A stretch of 64,000 nt of DNA from Labia minor (taxonomy: Eukaryota; Arthropoda; Insecta; Dermaptera; Spongiphoridae): positions 64,788,501-64,852,500 of the forward strand of contig OY720349.1 in NCBI GenBank assembly GCA_963082975.1, in the 5' to 3' direction. Within the stretch, counting starts at the first letter, position 1. The number at the start of each line of letters is the position of its first letter. Shown piece by piece: positions 14,701 through 29,300 of this stretch. Made by a program: the position numbers and the translations under genes. The notes under the pieces are model-generated. The model worked only from the letters and a program-made list of their open reading frames with translations. It made no database searches and had not been told where the DNA came from.

Positions 14701-17343
14701 GAAAATAATTCATCTTTTAAAAATTGGTTTTATCTAGAAAGATATCGTTAATAATTAAATAAATAAAAAATGAACATATAAAATAATTGAAGTGGCTGTA
14801 AAGGAGCCACACGAATTTGAAATAAATCAATTAATAAACTATAATTAATCATGAAATAAAATATATATACGTTTATACTATACTAATTAAATTAGAAAGA
14901 AAATATTAAATTAAGATAATGTAGAAATGTTTTTTTTTTTTGAGAATTATGAAAAGATAAGATCGTATTATTAAAATGATAATATAACAATGATTTTAAT
15001 CAATCGGATTAATTAATTTAACTTTATTCTCTAGTGAAGAGAATATAAATTATTAATAAAATAATATTATTAATAAAATTATAAATATATATAAATTCTA
15101 AACTGGAATAGAATAATAATGTTTGTTTCTATTTACAGGTAGCGGTAGTCCAGGCGCCTTTCCGATGCTAGGTCTACTCCTTGGCGTCCTCATTGGCCTA
15201 CTCTTTCTGGGGATTGTGGTGCTGGGGGTGATTCGTGTGGGGCGATGTGCCCCCGGGGGTGAGAGCCGCCACGCCAATGGATCCGCGAAAGCGGTAGCTG
15301 CCGTCGGGGGGCAGCGACCAGGCAATTTGCCCTTGAAAGAGAAGGCGACTATACCCCTGCGGCCAGACGTTGAGGACCTCTATGATATGGATGACAAGAA
15401 CCCCGATGTCATCCCCTGCAATAAAGGTGAGCGAAATTGAATGAACAAAAAAAAGAGTCGATTTAATAAAATTAGAAGAAAAAATAGACCGAGCGAGAGA
15501 GAAAGGAAAAAAAAATTATACAAAAGAATTGAATTGCAATTAACTGAATAAAAACCAATGGCGAAAAAAAGGACAACAAATGAAGATAATTTTAAAGTGA
15601 CGAGATTCAATCCCTTTTAATTAAAATGTGATTTTTATTTAGGCAAAAAGAGAGGGAGAATGGGCTTAATTAAAGCTTAAAAACCTTTCGATTGGATACT
15701 ATATATATATTCTGTCTGTCTCTCTGGACTGGTGCTTAGTTAGTTACCCCTGGCGCTTTCGTAATCAAACCCACCAGCGGGGATGTTCGCATTTCTTATT
15801 TTATTCGAAATTTTAACCAGAGGGTTGTTATTTTCTTTTTTCTGCATGAGGAAAGAAAAATAAAGTCAAATAAAAATACATTTAGCTTTCAGATAAAAAA
15901 AAAAAAACATGAAGGAAATTCTCAACTGAATACAGACTACACTTTTCCACTTTTTTTTTTTTTTTTTTTATAATCAACCACTTAGTTTTATAAACAATAA
16001 ATCAATTTCCCTTTATGATAATTTTATTATTAATTCATATATATGTACTTACCTATCTATCCAGCTGATTTTATAGAATAAACAAAAATATATTTAAAAT
16101 TCAAATTTCTTCGAATATTATTCATACAAACAAAAAAATAACATTGAGAAATGAGATAAGACCTACTTCATGGTGAGGAGTGGGGGGGGGAGGTGGTTCT
16201 GATAAATTCAATGTAAATATTATAATTTCCAAAAAAAACAAATTTACTTATTGTTTTAATTCTCATAAAAATTCATAAATACAATAATTGAATGTGCCCA
16301 CAGAATATCAATATTATTAATTAATAAATATTAAAAATAATGTAGTCGATAATTTTGTAAGGAGAAAATCCTTTATTTTTCTTATTTATTACTTTTAAAT
16401 AAACTATTAATGATATCAATGATATTTTATCTTATAAATTTGTTTTAAATTTCCTAAAAACAAACTTGGTAGTGTTCAGGCATGTGCTATTGAAATTTTA
16501 GCCAAAAAAATTCCAATTCACTTGTTTAATTAATTAATGCTCAAGTTTGAAGCGTACTAAGTATTAGTTTTACAGTAATTTTGATTAATCTAAAATTAAA
16601 TTTGAATAAATGAATTCAAATGAATATTTTTTGTTTGTTTTTACCGACCGACGATAGTAAGGGAGGTATTGTTTTCACACCAAATTTCACATGTGGAGAT
16701 TTTTACATATCTCCACGAATCATGCATTTTCTAAACAGAAAAAAGTATTTTTAGCATGATGTCTGTCCGTCCGTCTGTCCGTCCGTATAGATGTGTACAG
16801 CCTGAACGGCTCAACCGATTTTGATGAAATTTGCTATATTTACTTAATGCATCAGTGGGATGAATTGATCAACTTTTGGTGTATATCCGGAAACCGGAAG
16901 TGGTAGTATTAGCGATCGACGATAGGAAGGAAAGGGTTATTTTCACACCAAAGGAGATTTTTTTATATATCACCACGAATCATGCACTTTGTATTGGTTT
17001 TATCCTCGGGAAAATCATATTTATTAGTTTTTTCTTGATTTAAAATTATATGACGTCATCCAGCCATTCATGACGTCACAGCCTGGTCTTGCATATATAT
17101 TATAAATAAAATAAAATTAAAAATGTTTATATTTATTATTTATGTATCCATATCTGTTTTTTATTACATTAATAGATATATGAAAATTATTTGAAATTGT
17201 TTCTGTAGCTGGAAATTAATTTATTTCAAACCGTCGCACAGTGGTCTGAAACGCCCAAATAGCTGGCCAAAAATGAAGATGTTGGTGAAACAGCTTGAAA
17301 TTTTGTAGGCAATAGTTTTGAGAGTCAGGAAATTTAAATTTGA

Positions 17344-17379
<36 letters not shown>

Positions 17380-20300
17380 GAATTCAAAATGGCGGACAGA
17401 TTTTTAGAAAAGTGACGTCAGATGCGATTTTTTGAGCCGAAAATTTCGGAATTGAAGTTAGATTGTACGAAAAAAAATGATAAATTTCAAATGATGTGTT
17501 GATTGATATTAATCGCGCTACCCTGCAGGTACCTGTGGGTCCCATAGGCCCTAGTCTGTTGACGTTCGCGCGCTCGGAAAAAAATTCATAGGAACAAATG
17601 GGGCAAAAAGGAGCAATTTTTTCTTCATGTTTCTTTATCTATAGACCTTTATCTTTATGATTCAAATGAGATTGTCACCAATGGTCACCAATGTAAAAAA
17701 TGCGGAATGTTTTTTGAAAAGTTTTTCGTCAGGTTACATTTTCTGACACAAGCGGTTTAAATCAGCCAATATCAATATAATACATGCATTTCTAGCAAAC
17801 AAAATAAAAAAAGTCCATGTACGTACCTCCAGCAACAGTTTCCATGTCGCAAGTTGCAAATGAAACTTTTCTATGAAACGAAACACCAATTTTGACTGAG
17901 CTCGAATTTCAGACATTTTGTGAAATCTTGGAGAAAGTAAAAACAGCTGACTTTGAGATGTTCGGAAAACTCGTAGAGTCATGGTAGTGCTCTACATTTT
18001 CAGCTTTTCGTACATAAATATGTCTTCAACAAAATACCATAAACGACATGCAAAAAAAAAAATTTTCAATTTTCGATTTTTGGCCAGCTTTTTTGGCGTT
18101 TCAGACCACTGTGCGTCGGTCGGTTCGGACCTGGCCACAGGTCAACTTATTTTTTTTTGTAAACGTTTGTTCGGTGTTAGAAATATGTAATCTACAAGAT
18201 AGCTTAATGGTGTATGGTCTTACACAAATGTGCATGTAATTTTGTAGTTTTGGCTTCTTCTAAAATACTGTCGTTAGTTGGTATAATCTTCTTATTCTTT
18301 CACTTTCAGAGGGTTGTCATGATGGTTTTTTGATGTTCTTCACCACTTTCATCTTTTCCTCACACTAAATATTATTAATTTCCGTAAACTAATCTCGATT
18401 CAAATTTGTTTTTTATCTCTTCCATCATTTAGGTACCTTTTCAACTTTCCGGGATAACATCGATAGGGAACGACAAATGTCCTCTCCGCTCCTATCTAGT
18501 CCTAGAAATATGGATGGAGCTGGATGTCTCGTGGAAATGAAAATTTATTCTTAAAAAAAAAGCAACTCCTTTTTTCAATCTCTCCAACAAATTTATTCTT
18601 ATTTAAATTGGCTACTAAGCGTAAAAATTTAATAAAAATATAATATTATACTAATAATGAAAAAAATATCTTCAAATTGACATATCATTATTATCTACTA
18701 AACCTTAAACACAAGATATTCTTATCAAATTACCTATCAACATGATTTTTTTATATAAACCTTATATTTAAGTTCTAATATTAATATGATGATAATTAAA
18801 TGATGATAGTTATTATTAGTACATCGTTTGTGTTCATTTTCATTCATACTTTAATTTTGTTATTATTATTTCTAAGTGTATGTTAGAAAATACCTATAAT
18901 GGATAATTAATTAATAATTCAAAAAAAAAACAAAAAGAAATATTAATATACAAAATTTGAAAAGAAAATTGTAAGATATATCCCCTTTCTATATTATATA
19001 AATTCTAAATGATTACATAATTTGAAATATGTAATACTTCTAAAGTATAAAATTAAAATACTATAATATAATTACTTATGAGATTGTTATATTATTAAAA
19101 TTGTCTTCTTCATAGATTTAGAATAAAATTGGAAAAAAAGAAAATAAATCTATAACTATTTTATATATTTGATATTCAAATATTTTTTTAAAATTCATTT
19201 ATATTATATATACTATATATAGCTACCAATATATAAAATTGAATAAAAATAGTATAAATATAGATATTTATAAGTTGGGTATATATAATATTAATATAAA
19301 TAATAATAATAATAATAATAATATTTAAATGAAATATCAATGAAAAATAATAAATAATCTTAAACATTTTTTTTTAGTTTTTATTTATTAATAATCCTTC
19401 ATTATTTATTAAAAAACTATTTAGGACTTAGACTCATAGGATTATAAATTGCACTATCATTATTTCTTTTTTGTTTTGTTTTATTTTTTACTATAATACA
19501 TTTTTTGATTAATATATTATTTATTTATTTTTTAATTTTTTTTTTTTTTTTTTTTTATAAATTTTTATTTATACTTCTACGATTTTAAATTTATTTATTA
19601 GTATTTTATTTTTTAATTAAAAAAAGAAACAGTATTTACCACACAGAAGCTTATCATAAGTTATTTATACAGGGTGGGGCAGAGAAACGTGCGATTATAA
19701 ATGCTAGTTTGTGCTTAAGGAGAACTATTATGTATAAACCGACTTAAACTGCACTAAATTCCATTGTTATCTTCAAAAAAATATTTCTTTTAAATGTCCA
19801 CTATTCTTTCTTAGGCTCTCCTAACATCTTTCGTAAACAAGTCGGAGCATGTCCCCGAAAATACTGGCAACCTCTTCGTGAATTGCTGTTTTAAGATCAT
19901 GCAGATCTTGTGGGCGTTTTGAAAACACTCCTGTTTTCAGATATCCTCAAAGGAAATATAATCAGGTGACCTGGCAGGCCAACTAATGTCACCCTTGTTG
20001 GTGATCAGAAGACCTGAAAAGAGTTGGCGTAAAGCATTCATTGAATGCCTTGCAGCTTGGGAAGTAACTCCATCTTAACTTCAGGAAACCGTGTCATTTC
20101 ATGTAAACAAAATGTCTCAATCATGTTCACATACCGCACGTTTGTTACTGACATTGCATTGTTAGCGAATTGTCTTTCTCGCTCGAATCTGTCTGTCGAA
20201 CTTCCTCACTTCCAATTTTATGGCGTTAGCAAACGAAACAGGATTATGGCGATGAAACACTCGCTTAGCAGCCTCATAATGTCATTGTTTTTGGAAAACG

Positions 20301-23300
20301 CTTTTACAGCAACAGATCGTTGCTGCAAGAGCTAGACATAGTAACTGAAATGGCATACAATTTTGGCTACGGGGTAAAAGTTGAAAGCATTTCCCTACGC
20401 TATTTGGGCACTCGCAATCACAGTTTTAGAATCACCTGTTTCTCTGCCGCACTCTGTATATACATACTAAAATATATTATATAATTATGAATTTTGTTTA
20501 TTCTCAAATTTAGGCGAAGCGAGGGAGAGTGAAAATTTAAATATATATATTTCAATTATTAAAGAATATTTTTTTTTAAAAGGTATATATTAGTATCTAT
20601 TTGATTTAAATTTTTATTAAGGTTTCAAAAGATGTCCACACTTCTTGGTTGCACATATATATTTTGATGAAAAAAATAATTTATTCACATTAAATTTTTG
20701 TAACTGCCATAATCAATGAACAACAACTTTGCAGCAGGAAGACAATATAAAAACTCATATGATGGAATTTAAGAATGAATAAAAATGAATAGAGATTGCC
20801 CAGGATAGGAATGGTTGGGGAATGTAGATTTTAAAGATAACAATGTTTGATTTAGTAAAAACATATATGGATAGAACAATATATTCAAATATTATCTCGA
20901 ATTTTAATGTTTGTTATTATAAATTTTAAATATTTTCCCAATAAGGCCAAAGAAATTTAATATTATAATATAAAATAAGTTTGATTTTATTATTTATTAT
21001 ATATAATGTTTATGATAAATGGTTAAAAAAAAATTGAGCTTATATTAAAAGAAAAATACAAAATGAGTTGCATAACAATTTTAATTGGAATAATCAAAGT
21101 TATAGAAATGTCGGTCATATATATAGTTTCTCATTTAATATTCTCTTAATTATAAAATATTCATTAAAGATAAACTTAGCAAGTAATAAATATTGAAATT
21201 CTCTTTCTCTCTCTCTCTCTCCCTTTATAAATATATATTTTATCATTGAACAAAAACTCGAAATTTATTTTAGCTTGATTAAAGTGTTTTAAAAGGGAAA
21301 ATACGTACACATATATTAAAGAATGCAAATTTATGCATATAAATAATTAATATATTTACGTTTTGATATATATAATTCTAAATAAAATAAAAATTTCTCT
21401 AAAATGAAGTTTATAGTAATAAATACGTGCTCTACTTTAATGGCGCCGCTCAGGCAATAAATTTCTGCCTTCAGGGCATTAAAAAGACTCTTATGCGGGT
21501 GTGGATGAGTGTATATGTGTAAGTGTGTGTCTGTTGGAGTGTGTAGGCCCACTGCTTGGATTAAACTGAATGCAAATTTGATTTTCTGTCCCGATAAAAT
21601 GGCGGATGTGATGTACTCGTTTTTGTGATAAAATGCACAACGTTTATGTGGGTGTTGCGTAGCAGGGCCTGGTGCCTTGTTTAATTGTAAGCTCAGGGAT
21701 TAGAGACAGATCAAGATGGCTATCGTGATGGAGGACCCCAGCAGTTTTTAGGGGAAAAACGAATTGGTAACAAAAAAAATTTAAATATTATATTATTTGA
21801 ATTAGTAATTCAAGTTGAAATTAAATGAAAAAAAAAAAAAATAAATAAATAAATGAGGGAGAAATTCCAAACCAGATAGGACTAACATCCTCATACAATA
21901 CATAATTTTCTATACCAATTTAATGCCATAAGTTAACCTTAAAAAAAAACATTAAAATGAACTAAACATTTAAAATTAGTGATATTACTTTTATTATCTT
22001 CTTATACTAAATTTTAAAATTATAACGAGATTGGTATCTCAGTCTTTTCTTAATTGAATATGATGCGACAGTCATTTTATAAAAAAAAAAAGAATTGAAA
22101 TTATGCAAGGCTATCCAATCTCTACGTTCTAATGTTCGATCCTCGTTATATCAATTTTCACAAAGATATTTGATTTTGATTTTGTAAAATAAACCAAATC
22201 AAAAAAGACATTAAATATTAAACTTTCTTGTTTGGTTTAGTTTATTTTTTTTTTTTATCAATTAAAAAAAAAATAAATTTTGGAAGATATTACGATAACA
22301 TTTGATAAAAACCACTTTTATTGTAATTACTTCTTAAATTAAATGATTTAAATATGGTTTTTAGATTTATACTTATATTTATTTATTTTATAATGAAAAA
22401 AAGATATTGGTTTTGTAAGATCTTAAAAAATAATTTTTATTTTATTTGATCTATTAATTGAAATAAATAAGATTGTCGAATTCTTGAATATAATCTTAAT
22501 ATTCAACTGAAGGGAAAAAAATCTAATCTAAAATGACTGAATGACCAGGATGATCTCTTAGTTGTTATAGTCGTGGTTCACCGAACTTGATCGAGCTTGA
22601 GATCGAGCCTCGCCAAGTTTTCTTAAATTTAAAATTAAATTCGAGGGTTATTCAATAATTAAAGAGATAAATGGTTATAGTTCAAAAATGGTTTATTTGA
22701 TTCTTACAAAATTCAGGTTATTTTTCAGCATAACCACCCCCCCCCCCACACACACACACAGTTATGCACTTACCATCTTTCTTGAAGCTTCTTAAGCTGA
22801 CCCGTGATAAACTTCAAAAATTGGTTTGGGAGGTCTTACTTCATCCTTTCTACAGTCCCGACCTCCGCGATCTGATTTTTACCTGTATGGACCACTCAAA
22901 GACTCCCCAGGTGGAAGAAGATTTGCCAACAATGAGGAAGTTAAGGAAGCGGTGCAAAAGTGGCTTCCGGTAAATCGAAAGAATTCTTTGCCAAGGGAAT
23001 TAGGAGGCTACAAGAAAGATGCGACAAGTGAATAACTGTGGGGGTGAATATGATTAAAAATAGCCTGAATTTCGTAAGAATCAATTAAACTTTTTTTGAG
23101 CTATAGCCATTTGTCTCTTTCTTTATTGAATGACCCTCGTAATTAATTTCAAATAAATGCGAAGGTGGTCAAATATGGAAATAGCTTCCAAAAATAAAAT
23201 TAAAAATACAATTGTTTAAAGAAACACACTAATTGTATAATATATTTATTAAGAGTGTTTAAAATTCATTTTAAATAATATTTTCATTGTTATTATTACA

Positions 23301-26300
23301 ATAACAAAAAAAATGTATGTTATCATATAAGTAATCATTTTTCTGTGCTATTAATAAAAATCTATATAACTTATAATAGATCTTTCGACATGAGCAGATA
23401 TTTATAATTTATAATTATAAAATATCGAAGAAATATAAATATAAGATATGTATAAGGCATTGTGATCACACATCGAAACTTTTTGGAGTAGATAAAAATT
23501 TTTAAGATATTCTGTGTCTCTTTTGATGTTTAAATAAATATTCTACCATTTGTATTACAGTTTTTATTACTCTTCGAAATCCCGTCCACCTTTTTTGATG
23601 TCCCTGTATAATAATTATATTAGAATTTATTTAAAAATTAAATTTCTCAGGCTATTTTCTTTTTTATTCAATACTTTCCTTATTCTTTTCACTTTATATT
23701 TATAAATAATTCAGTCAATTGGTTCTTCTTCCAATATATTTATTGAACAATAAACGTATAAAAACCACTTTAACGTTCAATAAAAATAATAATAATAATA
23801 ATTTTTATTTAAAATCGAAGAAAAAATAGAATGAAATTAATTTTTAATAATCGTAAATGGAAATGCCCTTAAAGAAAAAAGGTTTTTTTCAGAGCTGAAA
23901 ATGCTCTGGTTCTGTTAATGCTGTTTATTGAGTACTCAATATTAAGGGTTATTTTGGGGTCTTTGCCTAATGCGTGCAAGCCATCGAATGTCCCTCTTAA
24001 GCTTTACGACTTTATATCGTCTGATTGTGTATTTCTGTCATTGTGTAGGTTATTATGTTATAATAGTTCTCTCCAAAACTCAATAACCATTCAAACAAGA
24101 AAATAGTAATGTCCAAGACATCTGTCAACTTATTATTAAATTTGTAAATAAAGAATTAGTTATTATTAATTGAGAGAGAAGATCTGCAAATGGCTGCTTT
24201 CTTTATTTTAATTTCTTTGTGCATACTCATCCATTCATTAATATAATACATCATCAGTCCAACATTATGAAGCATTATTAGAGATGAACCTTCAATCAAT
24301 AGGATAGGTAGTATAATATCACTGAAAGAAAGAATGTGTGGGTGTATGAGTTGGAATAGGATTAGATGGTTAGGGAGTCCAATGAGCGAATAACATCGAG
24401 ATGTCCGTTTCAATTCATCTGGACATTTCCTACTTGGATTTTTTAACAGGCCGAATAATATATTAACGAATGCCATGGCTGCGTTCCCAATTGACGTCAC
24501 AATCTTAGAATAATGAAATAATGACCCATTGAAGGCTGACATCTCATGTCTGGATGGCTTTATCATAGGATGAATGTCCTGTCAGGAGACACGTAAATTG
24601 TAAAATTCTTTTATGCAGAACTCTATATCAATCCGATCGATGAAATTGACAACCTGTTTTTATTTCCCTCTTCGCATGACAAGGCTCTCTCATAATCATT
24701 TCAAGCACTTTTTAAAATATATTTTTAATTACACTGGAAAAAAGAAAAATTATTTATTTTTTCCACAAAATTCAATTTAGATTTTTCCCATTTTCTCGAT
24801 TTTTCTTATAATTATATAATGAAAGAGATCTGTGAAAATTTTCGTTTTATGACTTTTAAAGCCCCTTATAAAAAGAATTCGCAATCTATTTAAAAATCTT
24901 CTTACCTTAACAAGAGAAAACAATTACCACTATTAATATTTAATTATTAATATATAAATATATAATTTTATCAACTCTTTTATTAGTCAAAGCAATTAGT
25001 TAATCATTTAAATCTAACAATTATTTTTCTCATCTTATTTCTATATATAGATATATACCTATATATCTATGTATATATATAAATGAATCCCTATTTCCCT
25101 TGGTCATCACATCTCTTACCGATTTCATTTATTTTATTTTATAAAATTTCTAATATTTGTTACAAGGAAAAAAACTTAATTTCGACTAAATTAATTTCCC
25201 GCATGTGGTGTCAAGAATTGTTATGCATAAAAACTAAGTGAATCAATTTTTTAGTTTACTTTGTATTTTGGTTCATTAAAACGCCACAAATTAGACGAAC
25301 CAATATTGGTCACAGAACTCGCAATGTTGTGAGTCCAAGATTTATGCGAAATGAAATTGAACGGAATGGATGGAATCAAGGTAGAAATGTTGTGTTTAAT
25401 CATTGCATAAGCATTGCAGTAAGCGAAAATAAGAGAATCACCAAGGAAAGAAAATTTTTGCTGGCATAAAATAATATATTTATTTGTATATATATTATTA
25501 TTCATGGTTAAATCAGGACAAAGTCTGTCGGTCAGCTAGTATTATATACCAGAAGTATAATCTCAGAAAATATTTACTTTAATAAACTTATAAATATATT
25601 TTATACGTATATATGTAGATCATCATTAAATTTATATAAAAAAGTTAATTTGTCTATACATGTAAATTAATAACCCTTTGAATAAGGTTGAATTTTCTCT
25701 CTTTCTCTCTGAGTATCTCAACATGGGGATGAGAACGATAAGTGTAACTACCCGTTGATGAGAGTGAGGGGCCCACTGCTCTACTTTGGCCATTAATACT
25801 AGTATAGCTAAAGGGGCTGTCCAACTGGCAATTTATTTAGCTGCGATGAAGTATTCGTGTTATCTATGCACGATATAATAGGCCCAGCACCCTAAGTATT
25901 TAGCAAATGTGCAACGTGAGCTTGAAAATTTCAAATTAAAAACTTCTTTAAACAATGATAGTGTGTGCTGGTTTAAAAAAAAATTAATTCAAAAGTAAAC
26001 AGGATTTCTCATTTCTCATTATTTAAATATAAATTATCTGACTTCGAAACAAATTTTCAAATTTCAGATCATAATTATATAAATTCTTTTCTTGAAGAAT
26101 TTCGTATAATAAAGAAATAACCATTTTGGAGAGTAAAAATTCAAAAGTCCCGTAACACTGTAAAGATTAAAAAAATATAAATTTATAACAGGAGACCAAG
26201 AATAGTGGTTAAATGCTTTTCATATTAAATAGTCAAAGGGGATCATTTTCACAGTATGTATATACTGATTTCCAATTATCGTTTTTTAATTATTTATAGA

Positions 26301-29300
26301 TATAGATATAGAAAATGTGTGGGTTCAAACTGTTTTCTTTGTATAGGTATCCCAAAAGATCGAACTTGAGGTTTCAAATTTCTAAAATGACTAATAAAAA
26401 TATTTTAAAAGCTCGAAAACTCTAATGAAATGTGAGATTGAAAAGAGATCTAACAAAACAAACATATGAAATTGCAAGAGTGTAAGAAAAATATAGGTTG
26501 AGGTACGAAAGTAGATAGTTTGAAATTGATACAACGTACCATATATGTATCTTTGAATTGTATAATTTTAGAACCTATACACAATCAATCACTAGATGAA
26601 CATCACAGAATCTACACATTTCATTAAGGAAATTATTTCTTTTAAATGATACATGCTTTGAATAACATAGATAGATTTGAAATATTATTACCAAATAAAT
26701 CAACATTAAAATATAATTTAATAAAATATGACAGATTTATTTAAAACCAGTTATTTTTATACAAGAGAATTAGACCTCATTTTTTTAAAAAAAAATGTAA
26801 ATATGGATACTTCATTTTCTCTATGAAATTATATTTTTTATTTTGTTTAACTGATATATTAAATATAAAAATGATCAATACATCGAGCAGGCTTTTATGG
26901 AACAAAGTTGGACTACCTTTTTAAATGTCCGTCCACCTCAAGAACCCACAGAAACGAACATGTAATTCAAGTACCCATGCAAATAAAACGTGATCCATTA
27001 AAGGATTTGCAAATCATTAATATAATCTATCTTCTTTTAAATTGTAAAGTTGTTGTAACGTTGAAAGAGTCATCAAAAATCCTAAAACATTAAAATATTT
27101 AATGAAATAACAATATTTCCATCACTATTATTCTCATCTCATTCCAACAATAATATAAACCTCATTTATTGATACGCGTATCTCATTGATAAAATGCTGG
27201 TCTATTGAAATTAATGACCAGGGATCATTAAAATTTGTAAACTGCCTAAAATGGGCTTAGAACAAGGACCAATGAAACAAAGTGTAAAGATACCGATCAT
27301 TATATATAGATAGTAAAAGAAGAGAAAAAATTTTAATCAACAAATAAAAGAAAATTAAGAAAATTAAAAAATAATACTAATCTCAGAGTTATTAAAAAAT
27401 TATTTCTTTGTATGCTTAATAGTACAAATTTTACTTATTCAAAATCTTTTAATTTTGTACTAAAATTGAAAACAAAATGTTTTATTAAAAATTAATTAGA
27501 AATTATTTTTAAATAAATACATACATATTATAAACTCACAAGTTAATGATAAAATTATGAAGAAATGGAGGTTTTCTTTATATTTTATCTTCATCTTGAA
27601 ATTACATAAACTAAAAATAAAAAAATATTCTTTAGACTTTAGATAGTAATGGAATAGTTAATGTACTTAATTTTTCTAAAAAGGTATTGATCAATAAGAA
27701 TTCATTTTAATTAAAGATGCATTTTAAGAAAATAGAAATAAACTAAGATAAGAGTATGATGGATATAAGATGTACTCATAATATTAAGATAATATTAAAT
27801 ATGTATATAATACATGAATGAATATATCTGTGAATAAATATAATCTGATAGTTATAAATATATAATATTTACTATATTATAATATAAATATTGTAATGCA
27901 TATAATAAAATAAAAAAAAAATAAAAATTATATTTCTTAAAATACTTATAGAAGTATTTAAAACAAAAATTAAAAATAAATATAACAGAATATATAAATA
28001 TTTAATTAAAATCTATTTTTAAATATAAAAATATGGAGGTATAAAAAGTTTATTTTAAACTGATTTGTGAAACAAACCAATAATATATATATATATCTAA
28101 TATTTATAATAAAAAAAAATAAATAAACATTTTCCATCATTTATAAACTATATGAGAGTTAAAAATATATTATTTCCAAACTAAATTATAGGATTGGAAA
28201 TATCCTTTTTAGTGATTGAAATGTATATTAATTTTGAGGTTAAAAATAAAATAATATTACCTCCTGTTAGATAAAATAACTAGACCATGCCATATAATTA
28301 ATTCATTTAAATTAAAAAAATTGCCAAAAACATATTATATTACAATACTATACTATATTATATTAATTATATTATATGCAAGTTGATCCACAGTTCAAGA
28401 GTAGGAAAATTTCTAATCTAATTTATTAAAGTTTTTATGATGAATAATTAGAATTTTTTATTAGAATATGTAAATTAAAAATTTGTTCAAATTTTTATTA
28501 TATACATTTTAATTGATTTATTCCTTAGACTTCATGTATTTTGTAATTGTTTGACTTCACAGTTCTTTTACTTCAAATTTATAAGCTTCAAGGATTCTGT
28601 AAAAGAACTCAACTCTCAAAGATTCATTTGAACATATCATTTATTCAAAGTATGTGGGTTGTATATACTTCTCTTTTTTTTTTTTCTTTTTGTTTTATTT
28701 GTAACAAATTCGCTCTTTCGGTCTCTGTTTTCGTCTCTCCTCTCAAGAGACAGTCAAGATGAAGTTGAGAGTTTTAAATCTTTCTTTTTAACATCCACAA
28801 GCGAGTAAACTTTTCAACTTTTCTGCTCACTTTTTTTTAATACTCTCTGAAATTCAATGTTTTTCTTTAAAATCGAATTTATTTGATTTTTTTTTTATTT
28901 TAATTCATTCTGTAGTTTACGAAGAAATTAAAAAACAAATATTTTCCTAATTTGTATTTCTTAGATTGAAAGGCCATTTCATTTAGTTAAATAAGGTTGA
29001 CTAGATAAGATTTTATACAAAAAACTGACAACTCTAATATATGTATAAACTTATTACATTTATGATTTTTAATAATATATAAAAAAAATTTGCCAATCAC
29101 AATTCAAACAAATAAAAAATATTTGATTAAGGTAGTATTAAAAATTATATTCTATAGATTGAATTTTATTATTAGTTTTTGTCAAAATCTATAATATTTA
29201 GATGTTGATTTTATAACTTAACAGGGACGCATATTCTATATTGTTGTTTCTTCTAAAAAATGGCTTGGTTAGGTAAATGTATAGATATGTAATTCATGGA

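Larger units (their letters stand above)
378..15138 (+). other. Intron 1 of Sidestep-like gene
   Basis: A 14.8 kb phase-1 intron from GTACGA to TTTACAG. It is very AT-rich. It contains a Helitron relic, a tRNA-like relic, a solo LTR, two opposed copies of a ~0.5 kb repeat family, several microsatellites, and GC-richer unassigned stretches at about 1200-1340, 5480-5720, 9777-10265 and 12150-12480. I see no convincing additional exon. Confidence 0.8.
16643..18124 (+). mobile_element. DNA-transposon-like element with ACCGACCGACG ends (copy X), interrupted
   Basis: The left end is ACCGACCGACG (16643-16653) and the right end is its inverse CGTCGGTCGGT (18114-18124). The unit is split by an 877 bp insertion at 17237. 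Without it the element is about 600 bp and matches, inverted, the copy at 62490-63082 over its whole length. Landmarks are the (GTCC)n stretch near 16765, TTGATGAAATTTGCTATATT and two TGACGTCA palindromes at 17051-17058 and 17071-17078. No transposase is encoded, so it is non-autonomous. Confidence 0.7.

Noticed and set aside
20045..20335. 96-codon plus-strand ORF
   Set aside because: It is the shadow of the minus-strand mariner remnant.
25505..25545. GACAAAGTCTGTCGGTCAGCTAGT as a possible second Helitron 3' end (CTAG then T)
   Set aside because: The hairpin is only 4 bp, and no matching left end or second copy was found.
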